Source: Rhodococcus koreensis
GTDB taxonomy: Bacteria > Actinomycetota > Actinomycetes > Mycobacteriales > Mycobacteriaceae
NCBI RefSeq assembly: GCF_900105905.1
Contig: NZ_FNSV01000001.1
Span: forward strand, 163,762 to 227,761
Length of the DNA stretch: 64,000 bases
Direction: 5' to 3'
Part shown: positions 8,060 through 17,134 of the stretch, piece after piece
How positions within the stretch are numbered: position 1 is the first letter of the stretch
How the letters are laid out: the number at the start of each line of letters is the position of its first letter
Translations under genes and position numbers: made by a program
The notes under the pieces: model-generated
Told to the model about the DNA's origin: nothing
What the model saw: the letters and a program-made list of their open reading frames with translations, nothing else
Databases searched by the model: none

Positions 8060-8847
8060 GCGCCACACCCACGGCGGTGACCGCGCTGACCGATCACGCC
8101 GCCGAGGCCGCCATCCACGCCGCCTGCCGGGCCCTGGCCCTGCCGACCGTGCGGGCCCAAGCCCTCCCGATCGCCGAGGCCGCGGTCAAACAACGCCTGT
8201 CCCACCAGGCGTTCCTCGCCGAAATCCTCACTGCCGAATGCGACGAACGCGACGCCCGCCGCCGAATCCGCCGGGTCAACGAAGCCAAGTTCCCACGCAC
8301 CAAGAGACTCACCGACTTCGACGTCTCCCGGGTGCCGGACCTCCCCCCGGCCACCCTCGCCCATCTGGCCGGCGGCAACTGGATCGACGCCGGCGAACCC
8401 CTCGTCCTCCTCGGCGACTCCGGCACCGGAAAGACGCACCTGCTCATCGCACTGGGCACCGCCGCCGCCGAACAAGGCCGCCGAGTCCGCTACGTCACCA
8501 CCGCGGCCCTGGTCAACGAGCTGGTCGAGGCCGCCGACGACAAACACCTCTCCCGAGTCCTGGGCCGCTACGCACGCCTGGACCTGCTCTGCCTCGACGA
8601 GGTCGGCTACGTCACCCTCGACCCCCGCGGCGCCGAACTGCTGTTCCAGATCATCACCGCCCGCGAGGAACGCGCCTCCATCGCCTGCGCCTCCAACGCG
8701 CCCTTCAGCGAGTGGGGAGCCACCTTCACCGACCCACGCCTGGCCGCCGCCGTCGTGGACCGACTCACCTTCAACGCCCACATCATCCAGACCGGAACCA
8801 CCTCCTACCGCCTGAGCACCAGCCGAAAGAAGGGAGCCAACACCTGA
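8056..8847 (+). CDS. istB: IS21 helper ATPase IstB
   Basis: A 263-aa AAA+ ATPase of the DnaC/IstB type that remodels target DNA and stimulates IstA. Walker A is LGDSGTGKTHLL, Walker B LDLLCLDEVGYV, and sensor-like SNAPFSEWG follows; all are intact. It overlaps istA by ATGA. The length is normal for IstB. No frameshift is seen, so the insertion sequence looks functional. Confidence 0.93.
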   Translation: MSATPTAVTALTDHAAEAAIHAACRALALPTVRAQALPIAEAAVKQRLSHQAFLAEILTAECDERDARRRIRRVNEAKFPRTKRLTDFDVSRVPDLPPATLAHLAGGNWIDAGEPLVLLGDSGTGKTHLLIALGTAAAEQGRRVRYVTTAALVNELVEAADDKHLSRVLGRYARLDLLCLDEVGYVTLDPRGAELLFQIITAREERASIACASNAPFSEWGATFTDPRLAAAVVDRLTFNAHIIQTGTTSYRLSTSRKKGANT

Positions 8848-8988
8848 CCCCCACCGGGCCCACCACCCGGTGACCGAACACCAGCAGGGTGGGGCCAAAT
8901 CAGAGCAGCACAGTGGGGCCAAATGGGGTTGTCATTTGATTTGCCGATAGCGCTGCCGATCGCCGGTCTCGGCCACTAGCGTCGAGCA

Positions 8989-10698
8989 GTGGCACCAGAT
9001 GAGGTGGGATGTGCGGTGACTGCGGGACCTGCGGTCCCCGAGACCGGTGTGCTGACTGCCACGGACCCTGAATGGGATTGCGCGTGTGCGCGGTTCGCGG
9101 TGATCGCCCCGTTGGCCGCGCTGGAGGTGATCGGCCACGCCGCGGCCGATGAGGCAGCAGCGAAGCTGGGATTGTCACGCCGGCAGGTATATGCGCTGGT
9201 GCATCGACTCCGGACGGGAGCGGGCACGGTCACCGATCTGCTCCCTGGCCGCTCGTCCGGCGGCCGCGGAGCGCGCCGCCTGCCCGAGACGGTGGACGAG
9301 GTGATCGCCGACCACCTGACGAGGATGTACCTCAAACGCCAGAAGCCTTCCGTGGCAGTCGTCTATCGGGCCATCGTAGGTGCCTGCGTGCGGCAGCAGT
9401 TGCCGGTGCCGGCCCGCAACACGGTGGCGGCGCGCATCGCTGCATTGCATCCGGGTGAGGTCGCCCGAAAGCGGGAGGGTACCGACTCCCCCGCCGCGCG
9501 CAGCCGGAGGTCCGCTGGCGGCACCGTCCCGAGTATCGGTACGCCGCTCGAGCAGGTGCAGATCGATCACACCGTGGTTGATGTGATGGTCGTCGACGAA
9601 CGCGATCGACAACCCATCGGGCGGCCCTACCTCACGGCTGCGATCGACGTGTTCAGCCGGTGTGTGCTGGGCTTGGTCCTCACCCTCGAGCCGCCGTCCG
9701 CGGTATCGGTGGGACTGTGTCTCGGGCAGGTGTGTTGCGACAAACGGCCCTGGCTCGACAGCCTCGGCGTCGGCGAGCAGATGACCTGGCCCATGAGCGG
9801 AAAACCGCGTCACCTGTACCTCGACAACGCGGCCGAGTTCCACAGCGAAGCACTGCACCGCGGCTGCCAACAGCACGGCATCGACCCCAACTACCGGCCA
9901 CTCGGCCGCCCGCACTACGGCGGCATCATCGAACGCCTCATCGGCACCGCCATGACCCGGGTACACGAGCTGCCCGGCACCACCTTCTCCAATCCCACCG
10001 ACCGCGGCAGCTACGACTCCGAGAACACCGCGGCACTGACCCTGACGGAGCTCGAACGCTGGCTGACCCTGGCAGTCGCGTCGTATCACGGCACCGTCCA
10101 CACCGGACTTGGTCAAACCCCCGCCGGGCGGTGGGCGGACGGCATCGCGGCCCTGCCCGCTCCCCCACCGGTGTCGGCGAACCGGGCGGTGTTCCTGCTC
10201 GACTTCCTGCCGGTGCTGCGGCGCCGACTGACCCGCACCGGATTCGTCGTCGACCACATCCACTACTTCTCCGCCGCCCTCAAGCCGTGGATCGCGCGCC
10301 GAGAACAGTGCGGCAAGTTCGTCCTCCGCCGCGACCCCCGCGATCTCAGCCGCATCTGGGTGCTCGACCCGGACGGCACCACCTATCTTGAGGTGCCCTA
10401 CCGCACCCTGTCCCGACCGCCGATCACCCTGTGGGAACACCGTGCCGCGATCACCCGCCTGCGCGAGCGAGGCCGCACCGAAGTCGACGAAGCGGCGCTG
10501 TTCCAGATGCTCGACACGATGCGTGAGATCACCGCCACCGCACGCAAAGCCACCCGCACAGCCCGCCGCAACACCGAACGCCGCCGCCACCTGCGCCCAC
10601 CCGTACCCGCTGCCCGGATGCCACCACCACCAGACCCTGATCCCACCTCCGGAGCGGGCGTCCCGGTGGCCGTGTTCGACGACATCGAGGAATGGTGA
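8989..10698 (+). CDS. tniA: TniA-like (Mu/Tn402 class) DDE transposase
   Basis: A 569-aa transposase. An N-terminal HTH (KLGLSRRQVYALVHRL, about 59-74) is followed by an integrase-type catalytic core with D193 (QIDHT), D279 (YLDNAAEF) and E315 (GIIERLIG), exactly 35 residues between the last two. The C-terminal Mu-type beta-barrel and a basic tail follow. It begins the tniA-tniB-tniQ operon (3 bases to tniB). In this class TniA binds multiple sites in the ends and makes 5-bp target duplications, which matches the mini-elements nearby. The GTG at 8989 is the first good start after the IS21 end, which may have displaced its promoter. Confidence 0.88.
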   Translation: MAPDEVGCAVTAGPAVPETGVLTATDPEWDCACARFAVIAPLAALEVIGHAAADEAAAKLGLSRRQVYALVHRLRTGAGTVTDLLPGRSSGGRGARRLPETVDEVIADHLTRMYLKRQKPSVAVVYRAIVGACVRQQLPVPARNTVAARIAALHPGEVARKREGTDSPAARSRRSAGGTVPSIGTPLEQVQIDHTVVDVMVVDERDRQPIGRPYLTAAIDVFSRCVLGLVLTLEPPSAVSVGLCLGQVCCDKRPWLDSLGVGEQMTWPMSGKPRHLYLDNAAEFHSEALHRGCQQHGIDPNYRPLGRPHYGGIIERLIGTAMTRVHELPGTTFSNPTDRGSYDSENTAALTLTELERWLTLAVASYHGTVHTGLGQTPAGRWADGIAALPAPPPVSANRAVFLLDFLPVLRRRLTRTGFVVDHIHYFSAALKPWIARREQCGKFVLRRDPRDLSRIWVLDPDGTTYLEVPYRTLSRPPITLWEHRAAITRLRERGRTEVDEAALFQMLDTMREITATARKATRTARRNTERRRHLRPPVPAARMPPPPDPDPTSGAGVPVAVFDDIEEW

Positions 10699-10701
10699 GA
10701 G

Positions 10702-11613
10702 ATGGTCGACACCGCGGCACCGGAAGATTTCGACCACCTGCACGCACCGGTCCGTCCGGTCGCTGCCCTACCGGCCGAGGAGCGGATCCGGCACATCCGC
10801 GCCGAACGGTGGATCGGCTATCCCCGCGCCCGCGCAGCCGTGGAGCAACTCGACATCCTGTTGCACTGGCCGGCCCGGCAACGAATGCCGAACCTGCTCA
10901 TCATCGGGCCGACCAACAACGGCAAGTCGATGATCGTCGAGAAATTCCGCCGCCGGCATCCGCCGGTCAGCGGCGACGACGCCGAACAGATCCCCGTCCT
11001 GTGTGTGCAGATGCCCTCGGACCCCTCGATCAGCCGGTTCTACGTCGCGGTGCTCACCGCCCTCGGAGCCCCGCTGCGCCCGCACCGGCGGATCGCCGAA
11101 CTCGAACAGCTCACCCTCACATTGCTGCGCCGCACCGGAGTGCAGCTGCTGGTGATCGACGAGATCCACAACATCCTCGCCGGCCGTGACAACGTCCGCC
11201 GCGAATTCCTGAACCTGCTCCGCTATCTCGGCAACGAACTGAAAATCCCCCTCGCCGGCGTCGGCACCCGGGACGCGTATCTGGCGATCCGCACCGATGA
11301 CCAACTCGAGAACCGGTTCCTGCCGATCTCCCTGCCACCGTGGGGTGATGACCCGGACACCCGGTCCCTGCTGGCCAGCTTCGCCGCCAGCTATCCGTTG
11401 CGCGGCCGCTCGCATCTGAGCAGCGACGAGATGACCGGGTACCTCCTTTCCCGTTGCGAGGGCACCATCGGTGAGCTCGCGATGCTGTTGACCGCGGCCG
11501 CCGTCGCCGCCGTGGAAACCGGGGAGGAAGCGATCAACCACCGCACCCTGACCGTTGCCGACTACACCGGTCCGAGCGACCGCCGCCGCCAGTTCGAACG
11601 CGAACTGCTGTGA
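10702..11613 (+). CDS. tniB: TniB-like transposition ATPase
   Basis: A 303-aa AAA+ protein of the TniB/TnsC kind, which marks target DNA and activates the transposase. Walker A is GPTNNGKSM at about 69-77 and Walker B is LLVIDEIHN at about 149-157. The final bases overlap tniQ (GTGA). The gene order A-B-Q and the overlap are as in Tn402/Tn5053 and related Tn7-like elements. Confidence 0.88.
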   Translation: MVDTAAPEDFDHLHAPVRPVAALPAEERIRHIRAERWIGYPRARAAVEQLDILLHWPARQRMPNLLIIGPTNNGKSMIVEKFRRRHPPVSGDDAEQIPVLCVQMPSDPSISRFYVAVLTALGAPLRPHRRIAELEQLTLTLLRRTGVQLLVIDEIHNILAGRDNVRREFLNLLRYLGNELKIPLAGVGTRDAYLAIRTDDQLENRFLPISLPPWGDDPDTRSLLASFAASYPLRGRSHLSSDEMTGYLLSRCEGTIGELAMLLTAAAVAAVETGEEAINHRTLTVADYTGPSDRRRQFERELL

Positions 11614-12842
11614 CCCGCACGGGGAAATGGCCGCTGCACCCGCCACCCCAGCCGGGGGAAGCGCTCTCCTCCTGGCTGTACCGAATCGCGCAGTTGCATT
11701 CCCTGAGCCTCGACGAACTCCTCGAACACGACCTCAGTCACCGCGGGCTGACCGCGCGAGAACTCGATGACGACCCACCACCGGCCTTGCTCGACACCAT
11801 CGCCGACCGCAGCGGCGTCCCCCTGGATCGGCTGCGCCCGATGAGCCTGGCCGGATGGGCGCCGTGGCTGCTCGACAATCCCGACCCGGACCGTTGTTCG
11901 TTTCCCACCTACGTCCATCAACTCTCGGTCCTGCTCCCCACCGATCGGCGCGATCCAGCCGTCCGCGCCCCCACCTCTGCTCGGTGGCGGCCCTGGGTGA
12001 ACGTGAACCGTAGTTATCGCGCATGCCCGGACTGCGTCGCGCCGTCTGGGCCGTGGTCGATCCCCCTGGTCGGGCAGCTGCCGCTGACACTCGGCTGCCC
12101 CGCTCACCACCGCCGGCTCGAATCCTGTAACACCATCCCGCACCCGCTGGCGCGCTGGGAAACTGCCTCACTGGTCACCCGGGCGACCACCGCACCCGAA
12201 GCCGCCCTGGACGCACTCATCGCCCAGGCGCTGGGCGCGGGCACCGTCACCCTGTCGCGGCGGGCGGTGCACGCCGCGGTGTGGTTCCGCATGCTGCGAA
12301 CGTTGCTCGACGAACTGTGCACCCCGTTTCGCGCCGCCGGACCCGGCGGCGATGACCTGCGCCGCATCTGGACCAGCGTCGGCCGCAGACCCCATCGGGT
12401 ATTGACCACCACCTTCGAAGAACTGGACTGGGCGACGCAGGCACACCTGCTCGCCGCGGCCGCCGTCGCGATCGACCTGCTCGCCGCCGGAACGATCACC
12501 GCGCGAGGCACCCACGGGCACCTGCTGTGCCCCTGGCCGTCGACGACCGTCTTCGGCGGCCGGCCCACCCGCCACCCGTCACCATCCCGATCGGTGCACC
12601 CGGTGACCGGCGACGAGACCGCGGCACTGTGGGCGCGCGTGCGCTCGAGCATGGAAGCAGCGATCGCGGCGGCCCGGCAGGACCCCGCGGCCGCGCAGGC
12701 ACTGTTCACGCTCGCCCGCAACGGATGTCGCACCGAGGCCGCGGTGCTGCGGTTGCGCACGGCGTTCGCCCAGCACGGCATTTCCCTCCCTGTTCCCGAC
12801 ACCACCCCCACCCAGCCGGAAAACGCCCACTCACCGGGTTAG
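11610..12842 (+). CDS. tniQ: TniQ-family targeting protein
   Basis: A 410-aa protein starting at a GTG overlapping the tniB stop. The N-terminal PGEALSSWLYRIAQLHSLS is the TniQ/TnsD signature, and a zinc-binding pattern follows (CPDC near residue 141, then GCPAHH and C about 20 residues later). TniQ proteins connect the ATPase to the insertion target. The C-terminal half is helical and unrecognised, so target choice is unknown. No Cas gene or CRISPR array is nearby, so there is no sign of RNA guidance. Confidence 0.85.
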   Translation: MTRTGKWPLHPPPQPGEALSSWLYRIAQLHSLSLDELLEHDLSHRGLTARELDDDPPPALLDTIADRSGVPLDRLRPMSLAGWAPWLLDNPDPDRCSFPTYVHQLSVLLPTDRRDPAVRAPTSARWRPWVNVNRSYRACPDCVAPSGPWSIPLVGQLPLTLGCPAHHRRLESCNTIPHPLARWETASLVTRATTAPEAALDALIAQALGAGTVTLSRRAVHAAVWFRMLRTLLDELCTPFRAAGPGGDDLRRIWTSVGRRPHRVLTTTFEELDWATQAHLLAAAAVAIDLLAAGTITARGTHGHLLCPWPSTTVFGGRPTRHPSPSRSVHPVTGDETAALWARVRSSMEAAIAAARQDPAAAQALFTLARNGCRTEAAVLRLRTAFAQHGISLPVPDTTPTQPENAHSPG

Positions 12843-12851
12843 ATTGGCGCC

Positions 12852-13406
12852 ATGAAATCCGCGTCCGCGCACGCCCGCCGCAGTCCCTGCCGCACCGCGC
12901 ACGACGTGCACACCCGGTTGGCGACCGGGGCGAAAACGGTGGTCCTCGACAGCCCGCCCGAGACCACCGTCGAACTGCGCGACCTCCCCGACGGCCTCAC
13001 CCTGCGCGTCGAAGGCTCCTCCCGAGTGCAGATCACCGACACCACCGACCGGGCCGAGCAACACGCCCCGGCGATCGTGATCACCGGCGCCGCCCACGCC
13101 CAACTCTTCGGCCACACCCGCGCCCACGCGTACACCACCGCCACCGTCGACGCCTTCGATCACACCCGGGTCACCGCACACAACCGCGCCGCCATCTCCG
13201 CCGTCGACCACGCCCACGTTTCCGCCGGCGAAAACACCACCGTCTACGCCTACGACCACGCCGCCGTCCACGCGCACGGCGACGCGCAGGTACACGCCAC
13301 CGACAGCACCCGCATCGTGCTGCACGGCAACGCACACGCCGCGGCCGCACGTGGTGTCACCATCTTCGGCCCCGCCCGGGGCAACGTCACGGTCGCCGCC
13401 AGATAG
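12852..13406 (+). CDS. Beta-helix-like repetitive protein of the tni unit
   Basis: A 184-aa protein starting 9 bases after the tniQ stop. From about residue 75 to 165 it consists of short alternating repeats of the form xAxVxAxDxA (AVDHAHVSAGENTTVYAYDH and following), very rich in Ala, His, Val and Asp. Such strings fold as a beta-solenoid in other proteins. No enzyme motif is seen. It could be cargo, a DNA mimic or a structural accessory; all of this is inference. Its spacing suggests co-transcription with tniABQ. Confidence 0.6.
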   Translation: MKSASAHARRSPCRTAHDVHTRLATGAKTVVLDSPPETTVELRDLPDGLTLRVEGSSRVQITDTTDRAEQHAPAIVITGAAHAQLFGHTRAHAYTTATVDAFDHTRVTAHNRAAISAVDHAHVSAGENTTVYAYDHAAVHAHGDAQVHATDSTRIVLHGNAHAAAARGVTIFGPARGNVTVAAR

Positions 13407-13457
13407 CGCGACACACCGACCACCTCACCACTCCGGCCAATGTCCGTTTTGTCCGTT

Positions 13458-13513
13458 GTTTACCGCGGTAAACAAACCAAACCGATTGGTCTTGTTTGTT
13501 CACCGCGGTAAAC
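13458..13513. repeat. Two partition-type palindromes upstream of parA
   Basis: GTTTACCGCGGTAAAC at 13458-13473 is perfect and GTTCACCGCGGTAAAC at 13498-13513 has one change; centres are 40 bp apart. The preceding bases TGTCCGTTTTGTCCGTT repeat the outer arm of the other sites. They lie about 320 bases before parA and may act as centromere or operator. Confidence 0.75.
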
Positions 13514-13827
13514 AAGCGACGCACAGCACTCTGCAAGTCGCCCCCGACAATGGCATTGGCGGTGCGGCCCGGGGCTCGAACGGCATTTCGAGTGTCGCGT
13601 CGGCTGCGTCAGGCGCGTGTCGAGCCGGCGAGACCTTGTCGAAGTGATACCGCGCAAACCGGCATCCGCGACGCTGGCGCGCGGCCAACGACGGTCGGCC
13701 CGATACCTCGCGCTCAGCCTGCATGACACCCCGCGTGTCGGCACCGTTCCACCGCCGCGGTGCCGTACCGTGCATACCCGTCCGAAGTAGCCCACACCAG
13801 GTGGGTGAAGCAAACGGAAAGGGTCCC
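13514..13827. other. Leader region of parAB
   Basis: About 310 bases without a supported gene. An upstream in-frame start for ParA exists at 13723, but homology-like sequence begins at 13828, where GGAAAGGG serves as the ribosome-binding site. Confidence 0.45.
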
Positions 13828-14541
13828 ATGACCATTCATGTCCTTCTCAATCAGAAGGGTGGCGTCGGCAAAAGCACCCTCGCCGTCAATCTCGCCGCCG
13901 TCACCGCCGACGTTCTCAACCAGGACGACGACCCCGACGCCACCTCCCCTGTTGCCGCGGTCTCCGTCGACCCGCAGGGCTCTGCGATCTGGTGGGCCGA
14001 CCGTCTCGACAACCTGCCGTTCCACGTCGTCCAGGCGCACGACGACCTCAACGGACTACGCCAGTTGGGTCAGCTGCCCGGCATCCGCCATGTCTACGTC
14101 GACACCCCCGGCTGGATCGACCTCAACGCCGCCGACGACACCTCCGACCCGCTCGGCCGCGGGCCGGCCGCCGACGCCCTGCGGACGGTCCTCGAGGTCG
14201 CCGATCACGTCATCGTGCCGATCGAAACCGAACCACTCTCGTTCGACCCGACCGCCCGCACGATCCGAAAGATCCTCGAGCCCCGCGGCATTCCCTACAG
14301 CGTGGTGATCAACAACTGGGATCCTCGCGACGGCAAACTCGACCTGGAGGAGACTAAGGACTTCGTCCGAGCGAACAAGTGGCCGCTCGCCAAGACGGTC
14401 ATCCGGCATTACAAACTGCACACTCGGGCCAGCGCCGACGGTCTGGTCGTAACGGAGTACCCGGCCAACCGGGTAGCGCTCCAGGCCCGCGAGGACTTCT
14501 ACCGGCTCGCCCTCGAGCTGCGGATCGACGGTGGTCGGTGA
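13828..14541 (+). CDS. parA: ParA-family partition ATPase
   Basis: A 237-aa Walker-type ATPase for DNA segregation. Residues 6-17, LLNQKGGVGKST, are the deviant Walker A of ParA/MinD proteins; VSVDPQGSAIWW and HVYVDTPGW are the following Walker A' and B regions, and VIVPIETEPLSFDPT matches the next conserved strand. There is no N-terminal HTH, so it belongs to the short ParA type. The stop overlaps the parB start (TGATG). Confidence 0.93.
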   Translation: MTIHVLLNQKGGVGKSTLAVNLAAVTADVLNQDDDPDATSPVAAVSVDPQGSAIWWADRLDNLPFHVVQAHDDLNGLRQLGQLPGIRHVYVDTPGWIDLNAADDTSDPLGRGPAADALRTVLEVADHVIVPIETEPLSFDPTARTIRKILEPRGIPYSVVINNWDPRDGKLDLEETKDFVRANKWPLAKTVIRHYKLHTRASADGLVVTEYPANRVALQAREDFYRLALELRIDGGR

Positions 14542-15407
14542 TGGCACGCGGCACTCGTACCAACCTGGCAACCCTCGCCGGTGCCGTTGGTGACAACTCT
14601 CCCGTCGACCGGCCCACCCCGCCCATGACACCGACCAGTGCTCCGTTGAGCGAGCTGGCGCCCAACCCGCGAAACCCGCGCGATGACCTCGGCGACCTCA
14701 ACGATCTGGCCTCCATTACCGGCACCCAACTCCAACCCGCCCTGGTGGTCACCCGGGACGCCTACCTGCGGCTGTATCCGGAGGACGAAACCGAGATCGG
14801 GCTGGCGCGGTGGGTGGTGATCAACGGCTGTCGGCGCCTCGCCGCAGCCGCTAACTTCGGCCGCCCCAACCTCGACATCGTCGTCAAGGACGAGGTCGCC
14901 AAGGACCGTGTCACCCTGCTCGCCGCGGCGGTCATCGAAAACGTCGGCCGCCGCGACTTCGACGTCATCGAAGAGGCCAAGGCCGTCGAGCTCCTCATCA
15001 GCGAGTGTGGGACCGTCGACAAGGCAGCGATGAAGCTCGCCAAGTCCAAGGGGTGGATCTCCCAACGGCGGTCTCTGCTCCAACTCAACCCCGAACTCCA
15101 AACCGCCTTGCGCAATGGCGAACTCGCGATACGCACCGCCCGCTCACTCGCGCAGGTCCCGCCGGAGGAACAAGTTGAGGCCTGGAACACCGAACGGCAG
15201 CGTCAAAGCCAAGGCGCTGAGTCGGATTCCGCTTCCACTGACGACGGTCGCGGGCCAGCGGAACGGGCGCCGGTGACCGCAGCGAAGGTCACCCGCACCT
15301 TCCGACGCCTGGATGCCGACCCCGCAATTCTCGCGGAAGCGCTGGTCGAGTACCTCGACGGCGATGGCCTTCGCGCCCTTCTCGCCGCGCTTACCCAACG
15401 AACCTGA
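14541..15407 (+). CDS. parB: ParB-family centromere-binding protein
   Basis: A 288-aa protein translated from the ATG that overlaps the parA stop. Residues 35-135 form the ParB/Srx domain: LAPNPRNPRDD, then INGCRRLAAA (the GERR-type nucleotide-binding box) and ENVGRRDFDVIEEA. An HTH-like region follows (DKAAMKLAKSKGWISQRRSL), then a disordered linker and a C-terminal dimerisation-like segment. It presumably binds the GTTTACCGCGGTAAAC palindromes, one of which lies 48 bases after its stop. Confidence 0.92.
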   Translation: MARGTRTNLATLAGAVGDNSPVDRPTPPMTPTSAPLSELAPNPRNPRDDLGDLNDLASITGTQLQPALVVTRDAYLRLYPEDETEIGLARWVVINGCRRLAAAANFGRPNLDIVVKDEVAKDRVTLLAAAVIENVGRRDFDVIEEAKAVELLISECGTVDKAAMKLAKSKGWISQRRSLLQLNPELQTALRNGELAIRTARSLAQVPPEEQVEAWNTERQRQSQGAESDSASTDDGRGPAERAPVTAAKVTRTFRRLDADPAILAEALVEYLDGDGLRALLAALTQRT

Positions 15408-15436
15408 CCAAGCCTGCAAGCGCACTCACCCCGGGA

Positions 15437-15490
15437 AATGTCGGTTTTGTCTGTTGTTTACCGCGGTAAACAACAGACAAAACGGACATT
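15437..15490. repeat. 54-bp palindrome, intact partition-type site
   Basis: A nearly perfect dyad centred at 15463/15464, with GTTTACCGCGGTAAAC at 15456-15471 and arms AACAGACAAAACGGACATT on the right; one mismatch in the outer left arm. It is immediately downstream of parB and is the uninterrupted form of the site at 5395-5709. It could also act as a terminator hairpin. Confidence 0.8.
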
Positions 15491-15710
15491 CGCTGCTCAG
15501 TACCTATTGTCCGACTAGGGAACACACAACGGGGGGACGCGTCAATCCACCACCCCTTCAACGCCGAGGTGGTGGTCAAATCACAGGTCGGTGATCCCGC
15601 ATCGAACAACCCTGACCGGACGCACCGGAAGAGCGCATTCCGGGACGATCCGGCGTGCAGCCGTCAGCGAGCGTAACGATATGAAATGAATTACCCGATA
15701 CGATTTCGCC
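15491..15710. other. Spacer with small hairpin
   Basis: No gene. CCACCACC at 15547-15554 pairs with GGTGGTGG at 15568-15575 and may form a hairpin upstream of the coiled-coil gene. Confidence 0.35.
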
Positions 15711-16523
15711 ATGGGCGAGCGTAAGCCGGGTAGACCCCGGGAGTATCCGTCGGACGCCGACCGGGTTCGGGCCTGGCGCGCCAGGCAGAAGGAGAAGACT
15801 ACCCAGGCCGCGCCGGACACCCCGGAGACACCGCCGGATCCGGCCGAGGCTGCGGCCACGCTCACTCAGGCCCTGCCGCTACTACGGCAGGAAGCCGGTG
15901 ACGCCGTAGCGAAGCTGTCCGCGGTCGCCGACCGGATTACCAGCGCCGTCGACCGTCTCGGAGATCCCGCCGCCATCGATGCGCACCTGCGCCGCGCCCA
16001 GGTAACCGCGGACAAAGTGCGGGCCGACGCCGCCGCCGAACTCGAGCAGCTCCGCGACCAACTCGACACAGCGCTCGACGACCGAACCAACGCCGACGCC
16101 GCCGCCCAGGCCGCCGAGCGGACGGCAGAGGAATCCGCCGCCGAATTGGCCGACGCCCGGCGTCAGCACACCGAGCAGGTGCGCGCGCTGACGGCCGCCC
16201 ACGAGGAGGAGATTGCCGAGCAGCATCGCCTCGTCGAATCCCTGCGTACCCGGGCGACCGAGCGCGAGAACGAGATTGCCCTGGTCCGCAAGGAAGCGGA
16301 CCGCGCCTCCGCGGCCGCCGCGGCGACGATCGACCGCCTCGAATCGGACCTCCACGACGCTCGATCCGCGGCGCAGGCCGAACGCGCCCGCGTGGACGAA
16401 GTCCGCGACGAACTCGCCACCACCAAAGCCGATCTCGCGACCGCCCTGGCGCAAGCAGCTGCCGCCCGTGAACGAGCCGAAGAGCTACGTGCCGATCTCG
16501 CCGACGCTCGCAGCCGCGCATAG
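15711..16523 (+). CDS. KfrA-like coiled-coil DNA-binding protein
   Basis: A 270-aa protein. The N-terminus is basic with an AT-hook-like GRPREYPS and RVRAWRARQKE, fitting DNA binding. From about residue 45 to the end it is one long alanine/glutamate-rich coiled coil (TADKVRADAAAELEQL and similar heptads). This layout resembles plasmid KfrA proteins, which are alpha-helical regulators or accessory partition proteins. The position after parAB and the palindrome supports that role. Family membership is by architecture only. Confidence 0.6.
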   Translation: MGERKPGRPREYPSDADRVRAWRARQKEKTTQAAPDTPETPPDPAEAAATLTQALPLLRQEAGDAVAKLSAVADRITSAVDRLGDPAAIDAHLRRAQVTADKVRADAAAELEQLRDQLDTALDDRTNADAAAQAAERTAEESAAELADARRQHTEQVRALTAAHEEEIAEQHRLVESLRTRATERENEIALVRKEADRASAAAAATIDRLESDLHDARSAAQAERARVDEVRDELATTKADLATALAQAAAARERAEELRADLADARSRA

Positions 16524-16674
16524 ACGAGAACGTCCCGCGGCGAGCGCCGGGTCCGGTGGCGGGGCCCCGGGCCGTGCTGTCCGGTGGCAGTGTTCGACGA
16601 GATCGACGCACAAGTGGCTACCCCGCCCGTCCCCGTGCAGTCGAGTATTGATGCAGTGCAGCCGACTTCTGAGA

Positions 16675-17109
16675 CTGACAGACAGGCCGGAGCTCGCCGC
16701 CGTCATCGACCACCTGCGCCCCGGCGACACCCTGACCGTGTGGCGGCTCGACCGCCTCGGCCGCTCGCTTCCGCACCTCCTCGAGATCGTCGCCCAGCTC
16801 GAATCCGGCGGCATCGGATTCAGATCGCTCACCGAGGAAATCAACACCACCACCCCGGGAGGAAGGCTGGTTTTCACCATCTTTGCCGCGCTCGCCGAGT
16901 TCGAAAGAAACCTACTGCGGGAAAGAACATTTGCGGGATTGGAAGCTGCTAGGAAGCAAGGACGCAGCGGTGGCCGACCGCCCGCGCTCGACGGACAGCA
17001 GAAGGCGATCGCCCGCACGATGAAAGGCGCAGGCGTCTCGATGACCGCGATCGCACAAACCCTTGGAGTGGCCAGATCGACGCTGTATCGCACCCTTGAC
17101 AAGAGCTAG
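16675..17109 (+). pseudogene. Serine recombinase (Tn3 resolvase type), N-terminus missing
   Basis: About 140 residues of a Tn3/Hin-type resolvase: DTLTVWRLDRLGRSLPHLLE, then FTIFAALAEFERNLLRERT, and a C-terminal HTH (MTAIAQTLGVARSTLYRTL). The first 40 or so residues, including the YxRVS catalytic serine, are absent in all frames upstream. It therefore cannot recombine DNA. It may be the remains of a tniR-type resolvase of the nearby transposon or of an unrelated Tn3 element. Confidence 0.85.
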
Positions 17110-17134
17110 TGCGCTGGCCATAAACGTTCACCGG

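Larger units (their letters stand above)
6390..8934 (+). mobile_element. IS21-family insertion sequence
   Basis: An istA-istB pair is bounded by related ends: the left has GAAGTGGCCCC at about 6402 and again near 6434, and the right has the complementary GTGGGGCCAAAT at about 8890 and 8914, the paired inner repeats usual for IS21. TTTGA at 6385-6389 recurs at 8935-8939 as a probable 5-bp target duplication, although the exact left tip may be 6390 or 6391. The element separates the repeat array from tniA. Confidence 0.85.

Noticed and set aside
6494..10743. Minus-strand frames of more than 500 codons opposite istA and tniA
   Set aside because: Shadow frames; the plus-strand products carry intact catalytic motifs.
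8989..13406. CRISPR-associated transposon
   Set aside because: TniQ is present but no Cas gene, no repeat-spacer array and no leader were seen anywhere in the window.
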